Of a DNA stretch of 64,000 bases, positions 45,588-54,938 are shown one piece after another (the stretch's first letter is position 1; every line of letters begins with the position of its first letter). This DNA is from Sheuella amnicola (lineage in GTDB: Bacteria > Pseudomonadota > Gammaproteobacteria > Burkholderiales > Burkholderiaceae_B). The notes beneath the pieces are model-generated. The model had not been told where the DNA came from. It worked only from the letters and a program-made list of their open reading frames with translations, and did not search any database. The stretch covers positions 1-64,000 of the forward strand of contig NZ_JAAGRN010000005.1 of assembly GCF_010499255.1 (NCBI RefSeq), given 5' to 3'. The position numbers and the translations under genes were made by a program.

Positions 45588-46955
45588 TCAGGCATTCAAT
45601 GCCGTTGTCACCGCTTGAGTTAAGTCAGCTAGCGAATGCTGTTCAAGATGCTGGATAACGTCTAGCAATTTCTGGACGGCATCCGGATTCAGATCGGTGA
45701 CGTTTTGCTTGAATTTGCGGATGAAGTCCTCATCAGATGCGGGATTTTCCGGCTCGCCATTAGGTAGTGGCACGTCGATTGTCAAAATCTCGCCCTTGCG
45801 AGTCCGGATTTTCAACCCCGCTCCGCGTTCGCGAGGATAGGCTTTTTCCCAACGCTCGCTCGTGCCCGATGTGACTCGAGCGGCAAGCGAGCGAATCTCT
45901 TCGTTCATCACCGTAGCCTGGGTATAGCGAGACTCTCCGGCATCGCCAAAGTAGGCAGCCATCGCGCTTGAAAATGCCAGGCTGAATTTCGCACCTTCGG
46001 GCGTATCAGGTAAATCTTTTGATCCGCAAAAACTGACCGCAACAGGATACGTAGTGATATCGATCGAATCCAAATCCTGAAACTTCAACTGTCTATCACG
46101 CATCACAGACAGAAGGCCATCTATTGTCGGGTGAATGTGCCGGCACGCCGCATGAAACTTGATGTACTGACCTGAAATATAAAACTCGGTTCCAAGTCCA
46201 TCGAACAAATGATCGACATTTACCTCATCAGCCATCGCCTTGAACAACCCTTTCTGGCCTTCAAGCGCAATGACTGGCCCTTTCGCGCCGCGCAGCGCAA
46301 ACTCGGCCGACAGGACACCCGCCATCGCGGCTTTACCCGGATGCAAAGGCTTCACCATTGCGCCATCCGTCAAAATCTGAAGCAATCCCGCCGATTGCAA
46401 AGCCGACATGCCGATCGCATGCGCCATCTGTCGGTTATCCAGTCCCAGTATCACCGCGCAAGCCGCAGCGGCACCCAGCGAACCAATTGTTCCGGTGGTA
46501 TGAAAACCACGTCCTAAATGTGATGGATTCATCGCCTTCGATATGCGATTGATGATTTCATAACCCATGACCATCGCAAGCAGGAATCGTTTACCGTCGA
46601 GATTTTTGGCCTCTCCCAATGCAAGAGCGGCAGGAATGACCGCAACACCCGCATGCACTCCGCCATAACGATAACCATCATCCATATCCAGGGCATGGCT
46701 GCTGATGCCATTGACCAGAGCCGCATGCAGCGCCGGAACTTTCTCACGGACACCGAATATCGTGGATTGCCTGACCCCTTCGAGACTCGATAAATAGTCG
46801 ATCGCGATTTGGGGAAAGTCCATCCTGGTGCCGGGTAGCGCGACGCCTATCAAATCAATCGTCAGCATTTTCGCTTTATGCACGACCTCGGCGGGCAGGT
46901 CGTCGAATTTCACGCTACAAAAATAATCCGCAAATCGCTGAATAATGGATTCCAT
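45588..46955 (-). CDS. MmgE/PrpD-family protein
   Basis: 455 aa. The family runs from FCSVKFDDLPAEVVHKAKMLTIDLIGVALPG (residues ~12-41) through SHALDMDDGYRYGGVHAGVAVIPAALALGEA (~86-116) with the DMDD... HxG motif to FHTTGTIGSLGAAAACA (~151-167). Members include 2-methylcitrate dehydratase, cis-aconitate decarboxylase and iminodisuccinate epimerase. None of these can be picked. It is read after the CoA transferase gene on the same strand, which fits dehydration or isomerisation of a carboxylic acid before or after CoA transfer. Confidence 0.85.
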   Translation of the reverse strand: MESIIQRFADYFCSVKFDDLPAEVVHKAKMLTIDLIGVALPGTRMDFPQIAIDYLSSLEGVRQSTIFGVREKVPALHAALVNGISSHALDMDDGYRYGGVHAGVAVIPAALALGEAKNLDGKRFLLAMVMGYEIINRISKAMNPSHLGRGFHTTGTIGSLGAAAACAVILGLDNRQMAHAIGMSALQSAGLLQILTDGAMVKPLHPGKAAMAGVLSAEFALRGAKGPVIALEGQKGLFKAMADEVNVDHLFDGLGTEFYISGQYIKFHAACRHIHPTIDGLLSVMRDRQLKFQDLDSIDITTYPVAVSFCGSKDLPDTPEGAKFSLAFSSAMAAYFGDAGESRYTQATVMNEEIRSLAARVTSGTSERWEKAYPRERGAGLKIRTRKGEILTIDVPLPNGEPENPASDEDFIRKFKQNVTDLNPDAVQKLLDVIQHLEQHSLADLTQAVTTALNA

Positions 46956-46982
46956 ACTTGTCTCTTTATAAATTTGAATGGA

Positions 46983-48203
46983 TTAAATCACGCCTTCGCT
47001 CTTGAGCTCGACAAGATCCTTTTCGTTCAGTCCGAGCCATTCGCCATAAACTTGTTGGTTATGCTGTCCGAGCTTCGGACTGGAAACCGTTTTGACTCGA
47101 TCGGCACCATGAATGATGATCGGACTCGCCGCAAGCACGACACGTCCCAGCTCGTCGTCCTCGAACCACTCCAGTTGACCACGCGCATGCATATGCGGAT
47201 CGTTCATCACCTCGGGCAAGCTGCGAACGGGAGCAGCTGGAAAACTATGCTTGCCGCTTAATGCGAAGAGCTCGTCCCTTGTGAGCGTTCGCGTCCAGTC
47301 TTCCACGAATCGATCTGTACGCTCTATTTCTGCAACTCTGGCTTTGTTAGTCGAAAATCGCTCGTCGTCAACGAGATCCTCGCGCCCCATCGCCGCCAGA
47401 ATGTTTTGCCAATGACGCTCTGTCGCGCAAACGATCGCAATATGTCCGTCTTTTGCCTCGTAGACACTATATGGAGCTAGAGCCAAACCACCATGCCGGT
47501 TGCCCACGCGGGGAGGCACTGCGCCATCGTTTCTGTACAACAAGCCGATATTGGATGCTAGTGTCGGATAGGCGGTTTCTTGCATCGACACTTCAACAAG
47601 TCGACCTTTATTGGTGCGCGTTCTTTCGAACAATGCGGTCATGATGCCGGCATACAAATGCACGCCACTCAAAAAATCAACCAGCGAGGCGCCCGAACGC
47701 ATGGGTGGACCATCCGCCATGCCTGTAACGCTCATAATGCCCGATGATGCCTGAATCGTCACATCCATCGCCAGATTATCCCGATCGGGCCCGGACAATC
47801 CGTAACCTGTGCCAGTGCCATAAACAAGCTTCGGATTAATCTGGTGCAACAGGTCCCATCCCAAGCCAAGCCGGTCCATCACTCCTGGAGCAAAATTTTC
47901 AATCAACACATCCGCCTTGGCGATCAATTTCTTGAAAATCTCTTTACCGCGCGGAGATTTCAAATTGAGTGTGATTCCCTTCTTATTGACATTAAGCATT
48001 GCCATCGGCAACGAAGCGCCACCATTCACCTTTGCGCGAATGCGGGTAGGCTCGCCCAAAATCGGTTCGATCTTAATGACATCCGCACCGGCTTTTGCCA
48101 TCAGGAATGTGGCGTAAGGGCCTTGGTAAATCTGGGTGAGATCAATGACTTTTAAACCTGCAAGCGGCATGTTTTCGGTCGTGGAATCAGTTGTAATCGA
48201 CAT
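46983..48203 (-). CDS. CaiB/BaiF (family III) CoA transferase
   Basis: About 406 aa from the ATG at 48203, which has GGAG five bases upstream; other in-frame starts are GTG 48221 and ATG 48215. PLAGLKVIDLTQIYQGPYATFLMAKAGADVIKIEP (residues ~12-46) is the family N-terminal signature, with LNLKSPRGKEIFKKLIAKADVLIENFAPGVMDRLGL after it. The catalytic aspartate should be in NLAMDVTIQASSGIMSVTG. It moves CoA between organic acids and acyl-CoA without ATP. Next to the acyl-CoA dehydrogenase gene. Confidence 0.92.
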   Translation of the reverse strand: MSITTDSTTENMPLAGLKVIDLTQIYQGPYATFLMAKAGADVIKIEPILGEPTRIRAKVNGGASLPMAMLNVNKKGITLNLKSPRGKEIFKKLIAKADVLIENFAPGVMDRLGLGWDLLHQINPKLVYGTGTGYGLSGPDRDNLAMDVTIQASSGIMSVTGMADGPPMRSGASLVDFLSGVHLYAGIMTALFERTRTNKGRLVEVSMQETAYPTLASNIGLLYRNDGAVPPRVGNRHGGLALAPYSVYEAKDGHIAIVCATERHWQNILAAMGREDLVDDERFSTNKARVAEIERTDRFVEDWTRTLTRDELFALSGKHSFPAAPVRSLPEVMNDPHMHARGQLEWFEDDELGRVVLAASPIIIHGADRVKTVSSPKLGQHNQQVYGEWLGLNEKDLVELKSEGVI

Positions 48204-48224
48204 TGCTTGCTCCATGATCACCGC

Positions 48225-49403
48225 TTACCGAATGCCTTTGAGAATTTTTTTCGCCAAAGACATCCGATGCACTTCAGTGGGACCTTCGTAGACACGCATG
48301 ACGCGAACGCGCTGAGCCATCAAGTGCAAGGGCAACTCCTTGGTCACGCCCATCGCACCGAATGTCTGCATGGCGTGATCTATGATTTCACTCGCCATTT
48401 CGGTTGCGTACACTTTTATCATCGATGCTTCGGTGCGAATATCCATCCCCGCATCCTGTTTTCTTGCGGCATCCAGCACCATCAGCCGACAAGCATGCAT
48501 CTTGATCGCCGCATCCGCAATCCACCACTGGATAGCCTGACGATCGGACAACAACATGCCGAACGTTTTTCGTTGCTTGGCATGGGAGCCCATCATTTCA
48601 AGCGCGCGACGGCACATGCCCAAACACCATGCGCCGATCTGCAGGCGACGCACATTTAACCGCAATTGCATGGGTGCAAAACCCTCGCCTACTTTACCCA
48701 AAAGATTGGCGGCGGGAATTCGACAATCTTCAAAAGCGATCTCATAGGTACGATGTCCGGCTAGCATGGGGATCTCACGCAAGACATTGAAACCGGGCGT
48801 GCCGCGATCAACCAGAAACGCCGAGATGCCTTCATGCCCTTTGCCGCCACCGACACGCGCCATCACAACAGTGAAATCAGCCGAAGACATCCGGCTCACC
48901 CAGATTTTTCTTCCGTTGATCACCCATTCGTCACCGTCCAATTCGGCCCGTGTGATCATGCCTGAGGGATCTCCACCCGCATTCGGTTCGGAGATGGCGA
49001 TCGCCGACTTGGCCGTCCCGGCTGCATAAGGCTCGAGGTATTTTTTTCTCTGCTCTTCGGTGACAGTTGCCATCAACATATGCAAGTTGGGCGAATCAGG
49101 TGGAAACGTGAAGGGAGTCACCGTACGACCGATTTCTTCGTTCAAGGCCATGAGTGTCACATTTGACAGTCCTGCGCCTCCCATTTCCTCCGGAGCATCC
49201 AGCGCCCATAAGCCAAGTTCTTTGCACTTGGCATTGAGCATCGCTTCTTCATCCTTGGTCAATGCGAGGTGTTGTCCTTTGATCTCTCGGTCAAGCACTG
49301 CCTGCTCAAGTGGCATCAACTCCTGATCCACAAACTTGGCAACCAAGTCCACCACCATGCGCGACTCTTCGTCCATTCCATCCAATGTATTCTGCAAATC
49401 CAT
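48225..49403 (-). CDS. Acyl-CoA dehydrogenase
   Basis: 392 aa flavoprotein. Conserved blocks: AISEPNAGGDPSGMITRA (residues ~136-153), WVINGRKIWVSRMSSADFTVVMARVG and RKTFGMLLSDRQAIQWWIADAAIKMHACRLMVLDAARK (~280-315), and a C-terminal VRVMRVYEGPTEVHRMSLAKKIL where the glutamate in YEGPTEVH is the catalytic base of most family members. It makes a 2,3-enoyl-CoA that the neighbouring crotonase can hydrate. The substrate chain is unknown. Second gene of the crotonase-ACAD-CoA transferase-MmgE run. Confidence 0.93.
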   Translation of the reverse strand: MDLQNTLDGMDEESRMVVDLVAKFVDQELMPLEQAVLDREIKGQHLALTKDEEAMLNAKCKELGLWALDAPEEMGGAGLSNVTLMALNEEIGRTVTPFTFPPDSPNLHMLMATVTEEQRKKYLEPYAAGTAKSAIAISEPNAGGDPSGMITRAELDGDEWVINGRKIWVSRMSSADFTVVMARVGGGKGHEGISAFLVDRGTPGFNVLREIPMLAGHRTYEIAFEDCRIPAANLLGKVGEGFAPMQLRLNVRRLQIGAWCLGMCRRALEMMGSHAKQRKTFGMLLSDRQAIQWWIADAAIKMHACRLMVLDAARKQDAGMDIRTEASMIKVYATEMASEIIDHAMQTFGAMGVTKELPLHLMAQRVRVMRVYEGPTEVHRMSLAKKILKGIR

Positions 49404-49491
49404 GATATGTCCGCCTTACTAATTTCAAAAATGAAAATTCCGTACATGCCAACGATGCAATCGATTCGTTCGATGCATTCGATCCGTTCTG

Positions 49492-50280
49492 TTAGCGATT
49501 CTTAAATACCGCAGGTCGCTTATCGCGAAAGGCTGTGACCGCCTCTTTGTGGTCTTCGGTCGAATACATTGCAGCCATATGCGATGAGGCCATCTCTAAA
49601 TGCGCGCGCAAGTCCATCGAAGCGCTCGCGCGTGCGGTGCGCTTCATCATGCGAACAGCCAGCTGTGGTTGCGCACTGATTTGACCTGCCATCTCATAGG
49701 CGCTTGGCATCAATTGATCATCATCAACGACTTTATTCACGATACCGAGTCGCTCGGCTTCATCGGACTCGACGAACCGAGCTGTCCAGAACAACTCAAG
49801 CGCCTTAGGCATTCCGACAAGCCTGGGCAAATACCAGGTGCCGCCATCGCCCGCAAATAGACCGACCTTGACGTACGTTTCGGCAAATCGCGCGCTGCGT
49901 GCCGCGATTCGAATATCGCCCATCAACGCCATATCCATTCCGGCCCCGGTAGCCACACCATTGACGGCCACAATGACAGGCTTATCCATTTTTTCGAGCG
50001 TTAATGGAATACGGTGAACATAATCCGCCAGAAACATTTTCCGACTGTAGGCGCTATCTTCTGATCGGTTCTTCATGTTGCCGACATCACCGCCCGAACA
50101 AAATCCTTTGCCCGTACCAGTCAAGACGATGACATTGACATCTTCACGAGCCTGGGATTCTTCAAGCGCGCTGGCCCATGCAGTCAGCATTTCGGCGGTA
50201 AACGCATTGTACTTATCGGGACGATTGAGCCGAATGGTCGCGATTTTGTCATGCACGTCAAATACGAGCTGGTCAGTCAT
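49492..50280 (-). CDS. Enoyl-CoA hydratase/isomerase (crotonase) family protein
   Basis: 262 aa from the ATG at 50280, the second of two adjacent ATGs, which has GGAG five bases upstream. Crotonase features: TGTGKGFCSGGDVGNMKNRSED (residues ~54-75), PVIVAVNGVATGAGMDMALMGDIRIAA (~99-125), and KVGLFAGDGGTWYLPRLVG. As in the other crotonase here, GDGG stands where GAGG is usual. First gene of the leftward acyl-CoA operon and divergent from the IclR gene, which probably controls it. Confidence 0.88.
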   Translation of the reverse strand: MTDQLVFDVHDKIATIRLNRPDKYNAFTAEMLTAWASALEESQAREDVNVIVLTGTGKGFCSGGDVGNMKNRSEDSAYSRKMFLADYVHRIPLTLEKMDKPVIVAVNGVATGAGMDMALMGDIRIAARSARFAETYVKVGLFAGDGGTWYLPRLVGMPKALELFWTARFVESDEAERLGIVNKVVDDDQLMPSAYEMAGQISAQPQLAVRMMKRTARASASMDLRAHLEMASSHMAAMYSTEDHKEAVTAFRDKRPAVFKNR

Positions 50281-50341
50281 CATTTCTCCGTTTTTTGTTT
50301 TTCGTTTGATTTTGCGATTAATATCGCTTTCATGTTTAAAA

Positions 50342-50361
50342 TAGAATTGATGTCTATTCTA
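50342..50361. promoter_or_regulatory. Candidate IclR operator
   Basis: TAGAAT (50342-50347) and ATTCTA (50356-50361), a 6-bp dyad with an 8-bp centre in the short gap between the crotonase and iclR-type genes, where an IclR dimer would be expected to act on both. Confidence 0.45.
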
Positions 50362-50385
50362 GCGAATTTATGAAAAGAGTGTCGA

Positions 50386-51132
50386 ATGGCTCCTGAAAAA
50401 GAACCCGGCGTCGCAGCCGTCAATCGTGCCCTGTCTATCCTGATGGCATTCGAAGACAGCGTCGAAGGACTCACTTTGGCGGAATTGGCGACGGCCACAG
50501 GTCTTTATCACAGTACGATTCTGCGCATATGCGAGTCGCTTGAGAATTACGGCTTCCTGAACCGACTGGAGGATGGACGGTTCATGCTCGGGTCGACGCC
50601 ATTCTATTTAGGGATGCTCTACCAAGATTCATTCAGAATCTGGGACTACGCTGCACCCGTGCTGCGAGAGCTCGTGCGAACCACGAAAGAAACGGCGGCG
50701 ATATATATCCGCGACGGAAACGATCGTGTATGTCTACATCGCATGTCACAACCACGATCCGTTCGCATGTCCGTTCGCGAAGGCGAGCGAATCGAGCTGG
50801 ACAAGGGCGCGGCAGGTAAAGTGTTGCTTGCTTTTTCCGGCGAAAAAGGTAAAAAGTTCGACATCATCCGGGAGTCGCACTACGCGGTATCACTATCCGA
50901 GCGGCTTTCCGAAACAGCGGCTATAGCCTGCCCCGTCTTCGGTGTGCGACAACAATTAATTTGCAGTATTTCGCTTGGTTTACCCCTATTCAGATTCAAT
51001 CGGGAGGTATTCGAAGAGTTCTTACCACTCGTTATGCAAGCAGCAAAGGGAATGACAAAAAAACTTGGTGGTGACCCGACGGGGTTTGAACCGCCATACA
51101 AACATCTGGAAAAAGTCGTATTTCCGGACTAA
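50386..51132 (+). CDS. IclR-family transcriptional regulator
   Basis: 248 aa. The N-terminal winged helix is VNRALSILMAFEDSVEGLTLAELATATGLYHSTILRICESLENYGFLNRLEDGRFMLG (residues ~9-66). The C-terminal effector domain has the usual SVRMSVREGERIELDKGAAGKVLLAF and an ending VMQAAKGMTKKLGG. It diverges from the acyl-CoA operon and is followed by the amidohydrolase and Bug genes on its own strand, so it is the likely local regulator for the catabolic genes; the effector is unknown. Confidence 0.92.
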   Translation: MAPEKEPGVAAVNRALSILMAFEDSVEGLTLAELATATGLYHSTILRICESLENYGFLNRLEDGRFMLGSTPFYLGMLYQDSFRIWDYAAPVLRELVRTTKETAAIYIRDGNDRVCLHRMSQPRSVRMSVREGERIELDKGAAGKVLLAFSGEKGKKFDIIRESHYAVSLSERLSETAAIACPVFGVRQQLICSISLGLPLFRFNREVFEEFLPLVMQAAKGMTKKLGGDPTGFEPPYKHLEKVVFPD

Positions 51133-51158
51133 CCACGCTGACACCTCATCAAATCAAC

Positions 51159-52052
51159 ATGAACCATAACTACATCGACAACACGAAATTACCGCCCCCA
51201 CCCGCTACGCAACCGGCATTCAAAGCTCCACCCGGTTCATGCGACTGTCACTGCCATGTCTTCGGTCCTTACGATCAGTTTCCATTGGCGCCCGATCGAA
51301 CATACGGGCCTCCGCAGGCACCCGTGGGCACGTATCTTGCCATGCTCGATACCATCGGCATGGATCGAGGCGTACTGGTTCAGGCCTCTGCACACGGTAT
51401 GGACAACAGTGCGATGCTCAATGCGATTGCGCAGCACCCGGATAGATTGCGCGGTGTCGCAGTGGTCAAGGGATCCATCACCAAACCGGAGTTAATCGAT
51501 TTATATAAAAAAGGGATCAGGGGGCTGAGGTTTTCCAGACTACTAAACCCGGATGGGACACCACGATACAAAAATACTGTGGACGTTTCCGAAATGACTG
51601 GTTTGCTACCCACGTTGCGCGAACTTGGCATGCATGTTCAGCTCTGGATTGGCTTGGAGCAGTTACCTGAACTTGAACCCATGATCCGCACGGCCGGCAT
51701 CCCCCTTGTCGTCGATCATATCGCAAGGCTTGAGGCGACGGTTGGCGTAGAAAACAAACACTTCCAGCAATTATGCCAACTGGTGAAAGAGGGATATCTC
51801 TGGGTCAAACTGACACCTTATCGATGCTCGACGCTTTACCCCGATTATCCCGACGTCAAGCCGTTTCACGACAAGTTGGTCGAGGCAAATCCGGATCGTT
51901 TGCTCTGGGGGAGTGACTGGCCTCATATCAACATGAGCCGTGACATTCCCGATCCGGGTTATCTGCTCGACTTGCTGGCAAAGTGGACTAAAGACCAGGA
52001 CATCATTGAAAAGATTCTAGTTAAGAATCCGGCTCAACTTTACGGCTTTTAA
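51159..52052 (+). CDS. Amidohydrolase-2 family protein, LigI-like (2-pyrone-4,6-dicarboxylate hydrolase family)
   Basis: 297-aa TIM-barrel hydrolase. CDCHCHVFGPYDQFPLAPDRTYGPPQAP (residues ~28-55) is the metal-site HxH start as in LigI, followed by MDRGVLVQASAHGMDNSAML, VVDHIARLE and LLWGSDWPHINM, where the aspartate completes the site. LigI itself opens the pyrone ring in protocatechuate 4,5-cleavage; relatives act on other lactones or amides. Lies 26 bp after the IclR gene and 27 bp before two Bug genes, so it is probably in the same unit. Confidence 0.87.
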   Translation: MNHNYIDNTKLPPPPATQPAFKAPPGSCDCHCHVFGPYDQFPLAPDRTYGPPQAPVGTYLAMLDTIGMDRGVLVQASAHGMDNSAMLNAIAQHPDRLRGVAVVKGSITKPELIDLYKKGIRGLRFSRLLNPDGTPRYKNTVDVSEMTGLLPTLRELGMHVQLWIGLEQLPELEPMIRTAGIPLVVDHIARLEATVGVENKHFQQLCQLVKEGYLWVKLTPYRCSTLYPDYPDVKPFHDKLVEANPDRLLWGSDWPHINMSRDIPDPGYLLDLLAKWTKDQDIIEKILVKNPAQLYGF

Positions 52053-52079
52053 AAAATCAGTATCAAATACGGAGTAGAC

Positions 52080-53057
52080 ATGCAAGCGGGAAAATTCTTA
52101 AAACATATCGGTCTCGGCTTGGTGGCATCCTGCTGCCTGCTGTCCGGATTGACGCAGGCACAACCTCAAGGTCTTCCGTCCGTCATCAAAATGATCGTGC
52201 CCTTCACGCCCGGCGCGAGCAACGATGTATTCGCACGCGCGCTCAGCGAGCAGCTTTCCGCAAAGCTTGGCGTGACCATGATTGTGGAAAACAAACCCGG
52301 AGCCGGCGGAATCATCGGATCGGCCGAAGTGGCGAGAGCCAAGCCGAATGGCGCAACGTTGCTATTCAGTTCAAACTCCTTTGTGACTCGTGCAGCAGTA
52401 GAAGAAAAGCTTCCTTTCTACCCCAGAAAATCATTTACGCCGATCGCGGTCGTTGCGCAAGGAGCAATGCTGCTTGTGGTCGGCAACGACACGCCTTTCA
52501 AAAACGTCAAAGAATTGATTGCAGCCGGTAAAAAGCAGCAGATCAACTATGGATCCGCGGGTATTGGATCGATCGGACAAATGGGTGCGGAGCTATTCAA
52601 TTCGATGGCCAACGTAAACATGAATCACATTCCATACAAAGGCATTACCGGTGTTCTTACCGACATGATCGGCGGCAGGGTTGAAGCAATGATCACGGCT
52701 CCGGCATCGATTGGTGGTGCATTGAAAGGCAAACAGATTCGACCGTTGGCAGTCACATCCGCAGAGCCCTCGCCATTCTTCCCGGATTTACCCACTATTG
52801 CCCAGGACTTGCCGGGCTATCAAGTCGACGTCTGGTTCGGAGTCTACGGGCCGGCGGACATGCCGATTGCGATGGCGCAAGAGCTAAACCGTGCCATTCG
52901 CGAGGTTTCAGCCACACCCAAAATGCGTGAGCTATTCGCGAAGGAAGCCGTATCTCCCTCAAACATGGATGTGAAAGAGTTCGCATCTTACCTTGATCGC
53001 GAATTGAATCAGTGGCAAGCATTGGCTAAATCGCGCGGAATAAAGAGTAGCGAATAG
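52080..53057 (+). CDS. Bug-family (TctC) periplasmic solute-binding protein
   Basis: 325 aa. Signal peptide ending near LTQAQP. VIKMIVPFTPGASNDVFARALSEQL (residues ~34-58), IVENKPGAGGIIGSAEVARAKPNGATLL and HIPYKGITGVLTDMIGGRVEAM follow, with ASN in the place of the common GxxD in the ligand loop. GGAG precedes the ATG. First of two consecutive receptors with no tctAB nearby, suggesting that a distant permease or a sensing role serves them. Confidence 0.93.
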   Translation: MQAGKFLKHIGLGLVASCCLLSGLTQAQPQGLPSVIKMIVPFTPGASNDVFARALSEQLSAKLGVTMIVENKPGAGGIIGSAEVARAKPNGATLLFSSNSFVTRAAVEEKLPFYPRKSFTPIAVVAQGAMLLVVGNDTPFKNVKELIAAGKKQQINYGSAGIGSIGQMGAELFNSMANVNMNHIPYKGITGVLTDMIGGRVEAMITAPASIGGALKGKQIRPLAVTSAEPSPFFPDLPTIAQDLPGYQVDVWFGVYGPADMPIAMAQELNRAIREVSATPKMRELFAKEAVSPSNMDVKEFASYLDRELNQWQALAKSRGIKSSE

Positions 53058-53106
53058 GCATTCAAAACATACCCAAGAAAACTAAACCATCAAAACGGAG
53101 ACAAGC

Positions 53107-54087
53107 ATGAACAAACTTAAAAAAGCCCTTTTCAGTCTCATACTCAGTCCATTTGCGTTGATACCCTGGGGCGCACAAGCGCAGGCCGACTATCCAAACA
53201 AACCCATCACGATCGTCGTCCCGTTCGCCCCCGGCGGTAACCTGGATGTCAGCGCCAGAATTGTGACGCCTGAAATGTCTAAGATTCTTGGACAATCGAT
53301 CATTATCGAAAACAAGGCAGGCGCAGGTGGTGCAATTGGTCACCAAGCCATTGCCCGAGCCAATCCTGATGGATATACGCTTGTGACGACCGCCAACGGT
53401 AGCTTTACCGTCACGCCCCGACTTCAACCGGGTAAGCGCCCATTCGAACCAGGCGAATTCACACCCGTTGGGATGATCGGAATCACTCCTTGCGTGATTG
53501 AAGTATTAGCAACAAGTAAATTTAAGAACCTTGACGACTTCATCAAGTATGCAAAAGCGAATCCCGGAAAAGTAACGGTTGGCCACTCCGGAAACGGTAC
53601 AACTAATCACGTTGCGATTCTGCTGTTCGAAGAAGCTGCCGGCATCAAGTTGAATGTGATCCCATATAAGGGATCTGCTCCCGCGCTTTCGGATTTATTG
53701 GGCGGCCAGATCGACGCAGTGGTGGATCAACTGCCAAGCTCGTTAAATCACTTACGCGGCGGCAAACTAAAAGCACTCGCAATGACGGTACCAAAACGCT
53801 CGGTCGATCTGCCTGATGTTCCGACGCTTGATGAATCCGGTTTCAAGGGTTTTGATGTGGCGACAGCATCGGGCTTTCTTGCTCCCGCAAACACACCCGC
53901 GCCTGTCATAGAAAAATTGAATGCCGCCTTGAATCAATCCCTTGCAAACAAGGATGTACAAAACCGGTTGCTAGGTTTAGGTTCCGAACCATCGCCGATG
54001 ACCACTGCGCAATATCGCGACTTTCTGATGCGTGAGGATGCTAAAGCCGAGGCTCTGCTTCAACGCGGCACGTTAAAACCCGAATAA
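53107..54087 (+). CDS. Bug-family (TctC) periplasmic solute-binding protein
   Basis: 326 aa. Signal peptide ending near GAQAQA. YPNKPITIVVPFAPGGNLDVSARIV (residues ~29-53), IIIENKAGAGGAIGHQAIARANPDGYTLV and VIPYKGSAPALSDLLGGQIDAVVDQ carry the Bug ligand-binding motifs. It differs clearly from its upstream neighbour, so they are not a recent duplication. 50 bp separates them. The class II aldolase gene follows. Confidence 0.93.
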   Translation: MNKLKKALFSLILSPFALIPWGAQAQADYPNKPITIVVPFAPGGNLDVSARIVTPEMSKILGQSIIIENKAGAGGAIGHQAIARANPDGYTLVTTANGSFTVTPRLQPGKRPFEPGEFTPVGMIGITPCVIEVLATSKFKNLDDFIKYAKANPGKVTVGHSGNGTTNHVAILLFEEAAGIKLNVIPYKGSAPALSDLLGGQIDAVVDQLPSSLNHLRGGKLKALAMTVPKRSVDLPDVPTLDESGFKGFDVATASGFLAPANTPAPVIEKLNAALNQSLANKDVQNRLLGLGSEPSPMTTAQYRDFLMREDAKAEALLQRGTLKPE

Positions 54088-54139
54088 TCAAATTCAGTCA
54101 AATAAAACCGAACAACCCACGATCTTACTGGTGATAAAA

Positions 54140-54931
54140 ATGGAAGCGAAAGACGGTTATTTACAAATTCCTTCACTTAAAGGCAAAGTGTCCGATGCCG
54201 AATGGCAAGCCCGTGTGAACCTTGCCGCATGCTACAGACTGGTCGACATGTATGGCTTGTCCGACATGATTGCGAACCATATCTCCGCCCGTATCCCCGG
54301 AGAAGATGGCGTATTTCTGATCAATCCTTATGGCATGATGTATGAAGAAATCACGGCATCAAGCCTTTTGAAATCCGATTTCCAGGGAAACATCGTCGGT
54401 GGTCCTGATTTCGGCGATCTGGGGTATGGCGTGAATCGCGCCGGTGCAGTCATCCATAGCGCGATCCACGAAGCGCGACACGATGTAGGCTGCGTTCTTC
54501 ACACCCACAGCTGGGCATCGATGGCTGTTTCTTCCCTGGAGTGCGGAATATTGCCTTTAACGCAAACCGCAATGCGATTCCTGAAAGTTGCTTATCACGA
54601 CTATCAAGGCGTTGTATTGAATGATTCCGAGAAAGTATCATTGGTCAATGACCTCGGAATGAATAACGTGCTCATTTTGAGAAACCATGGTGCATTGACA
54701 ACGGGATCGACGATTGCCGAAGCTTTCAACTGGATGCATCGTCTCGAATTATCTTGCTACGCGCAACTCGCCTCCATGGCGTGTAACAGCCCATTAAGCA
54801 AGGTACCCCAAAAAGTTCTTGAAGAAACCTGGAACAACTACCAACCAGGAACACGCCGGCCTTTTGGCGTCATGGAATGGCCGGCCCTGCTTCGCAAGCT
54901 GGATCGCACCGACCCTTCATACAAGAATTAG
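54140..54931 (+). CDS. Class II aldolase/adducin-family protein
   Basis: 263 aa from the ATG at 54140, with GGTGA five bases upstream (the frame opens at a GTG at 54131). Motifs: LSDMIANHISARIPGEDGVFLINPYGMMYEEITASSLL (residues ~35-75), VNRAGAVIHSAIHEARHDVGCVLHTHSWASMAVS (metal-binding HTH, ~100-133), and LILRNHGALTTGSTIAEAFNWMH with the third histidine. Family enzymes cleave or decarboxylate sugar-acid or oxo-acid carbon chains, so this could be an aldolase step in the same route. Follows the Bug genes on the plus strand. Confidence 0.88.
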   Translation: MEAKDGYLQIPSLKGKVSDAEWQARVNLAACYRLVDMYGLSDMIANHISARIPGEDGVFLINPYGMMYEEITASSLLKSDFQGNIVGGPDFGDLGYGVNRAGAVIHSAIHEARHDVGCVLHTHSWASMAVSSLECGILPLTQTAMRFLKVAYHDYQGVVLNDSEKVSLVNDLGMNNVLILRNHGALTTGSTIAEAFNWMHRLELSCYAQLASMACNSPLSKVPQKVLEETWNNYQPGTRRPFGVMEWPALLRKLDRTDPSYKN

Positions 54932-54938
54932 CCCGGCG

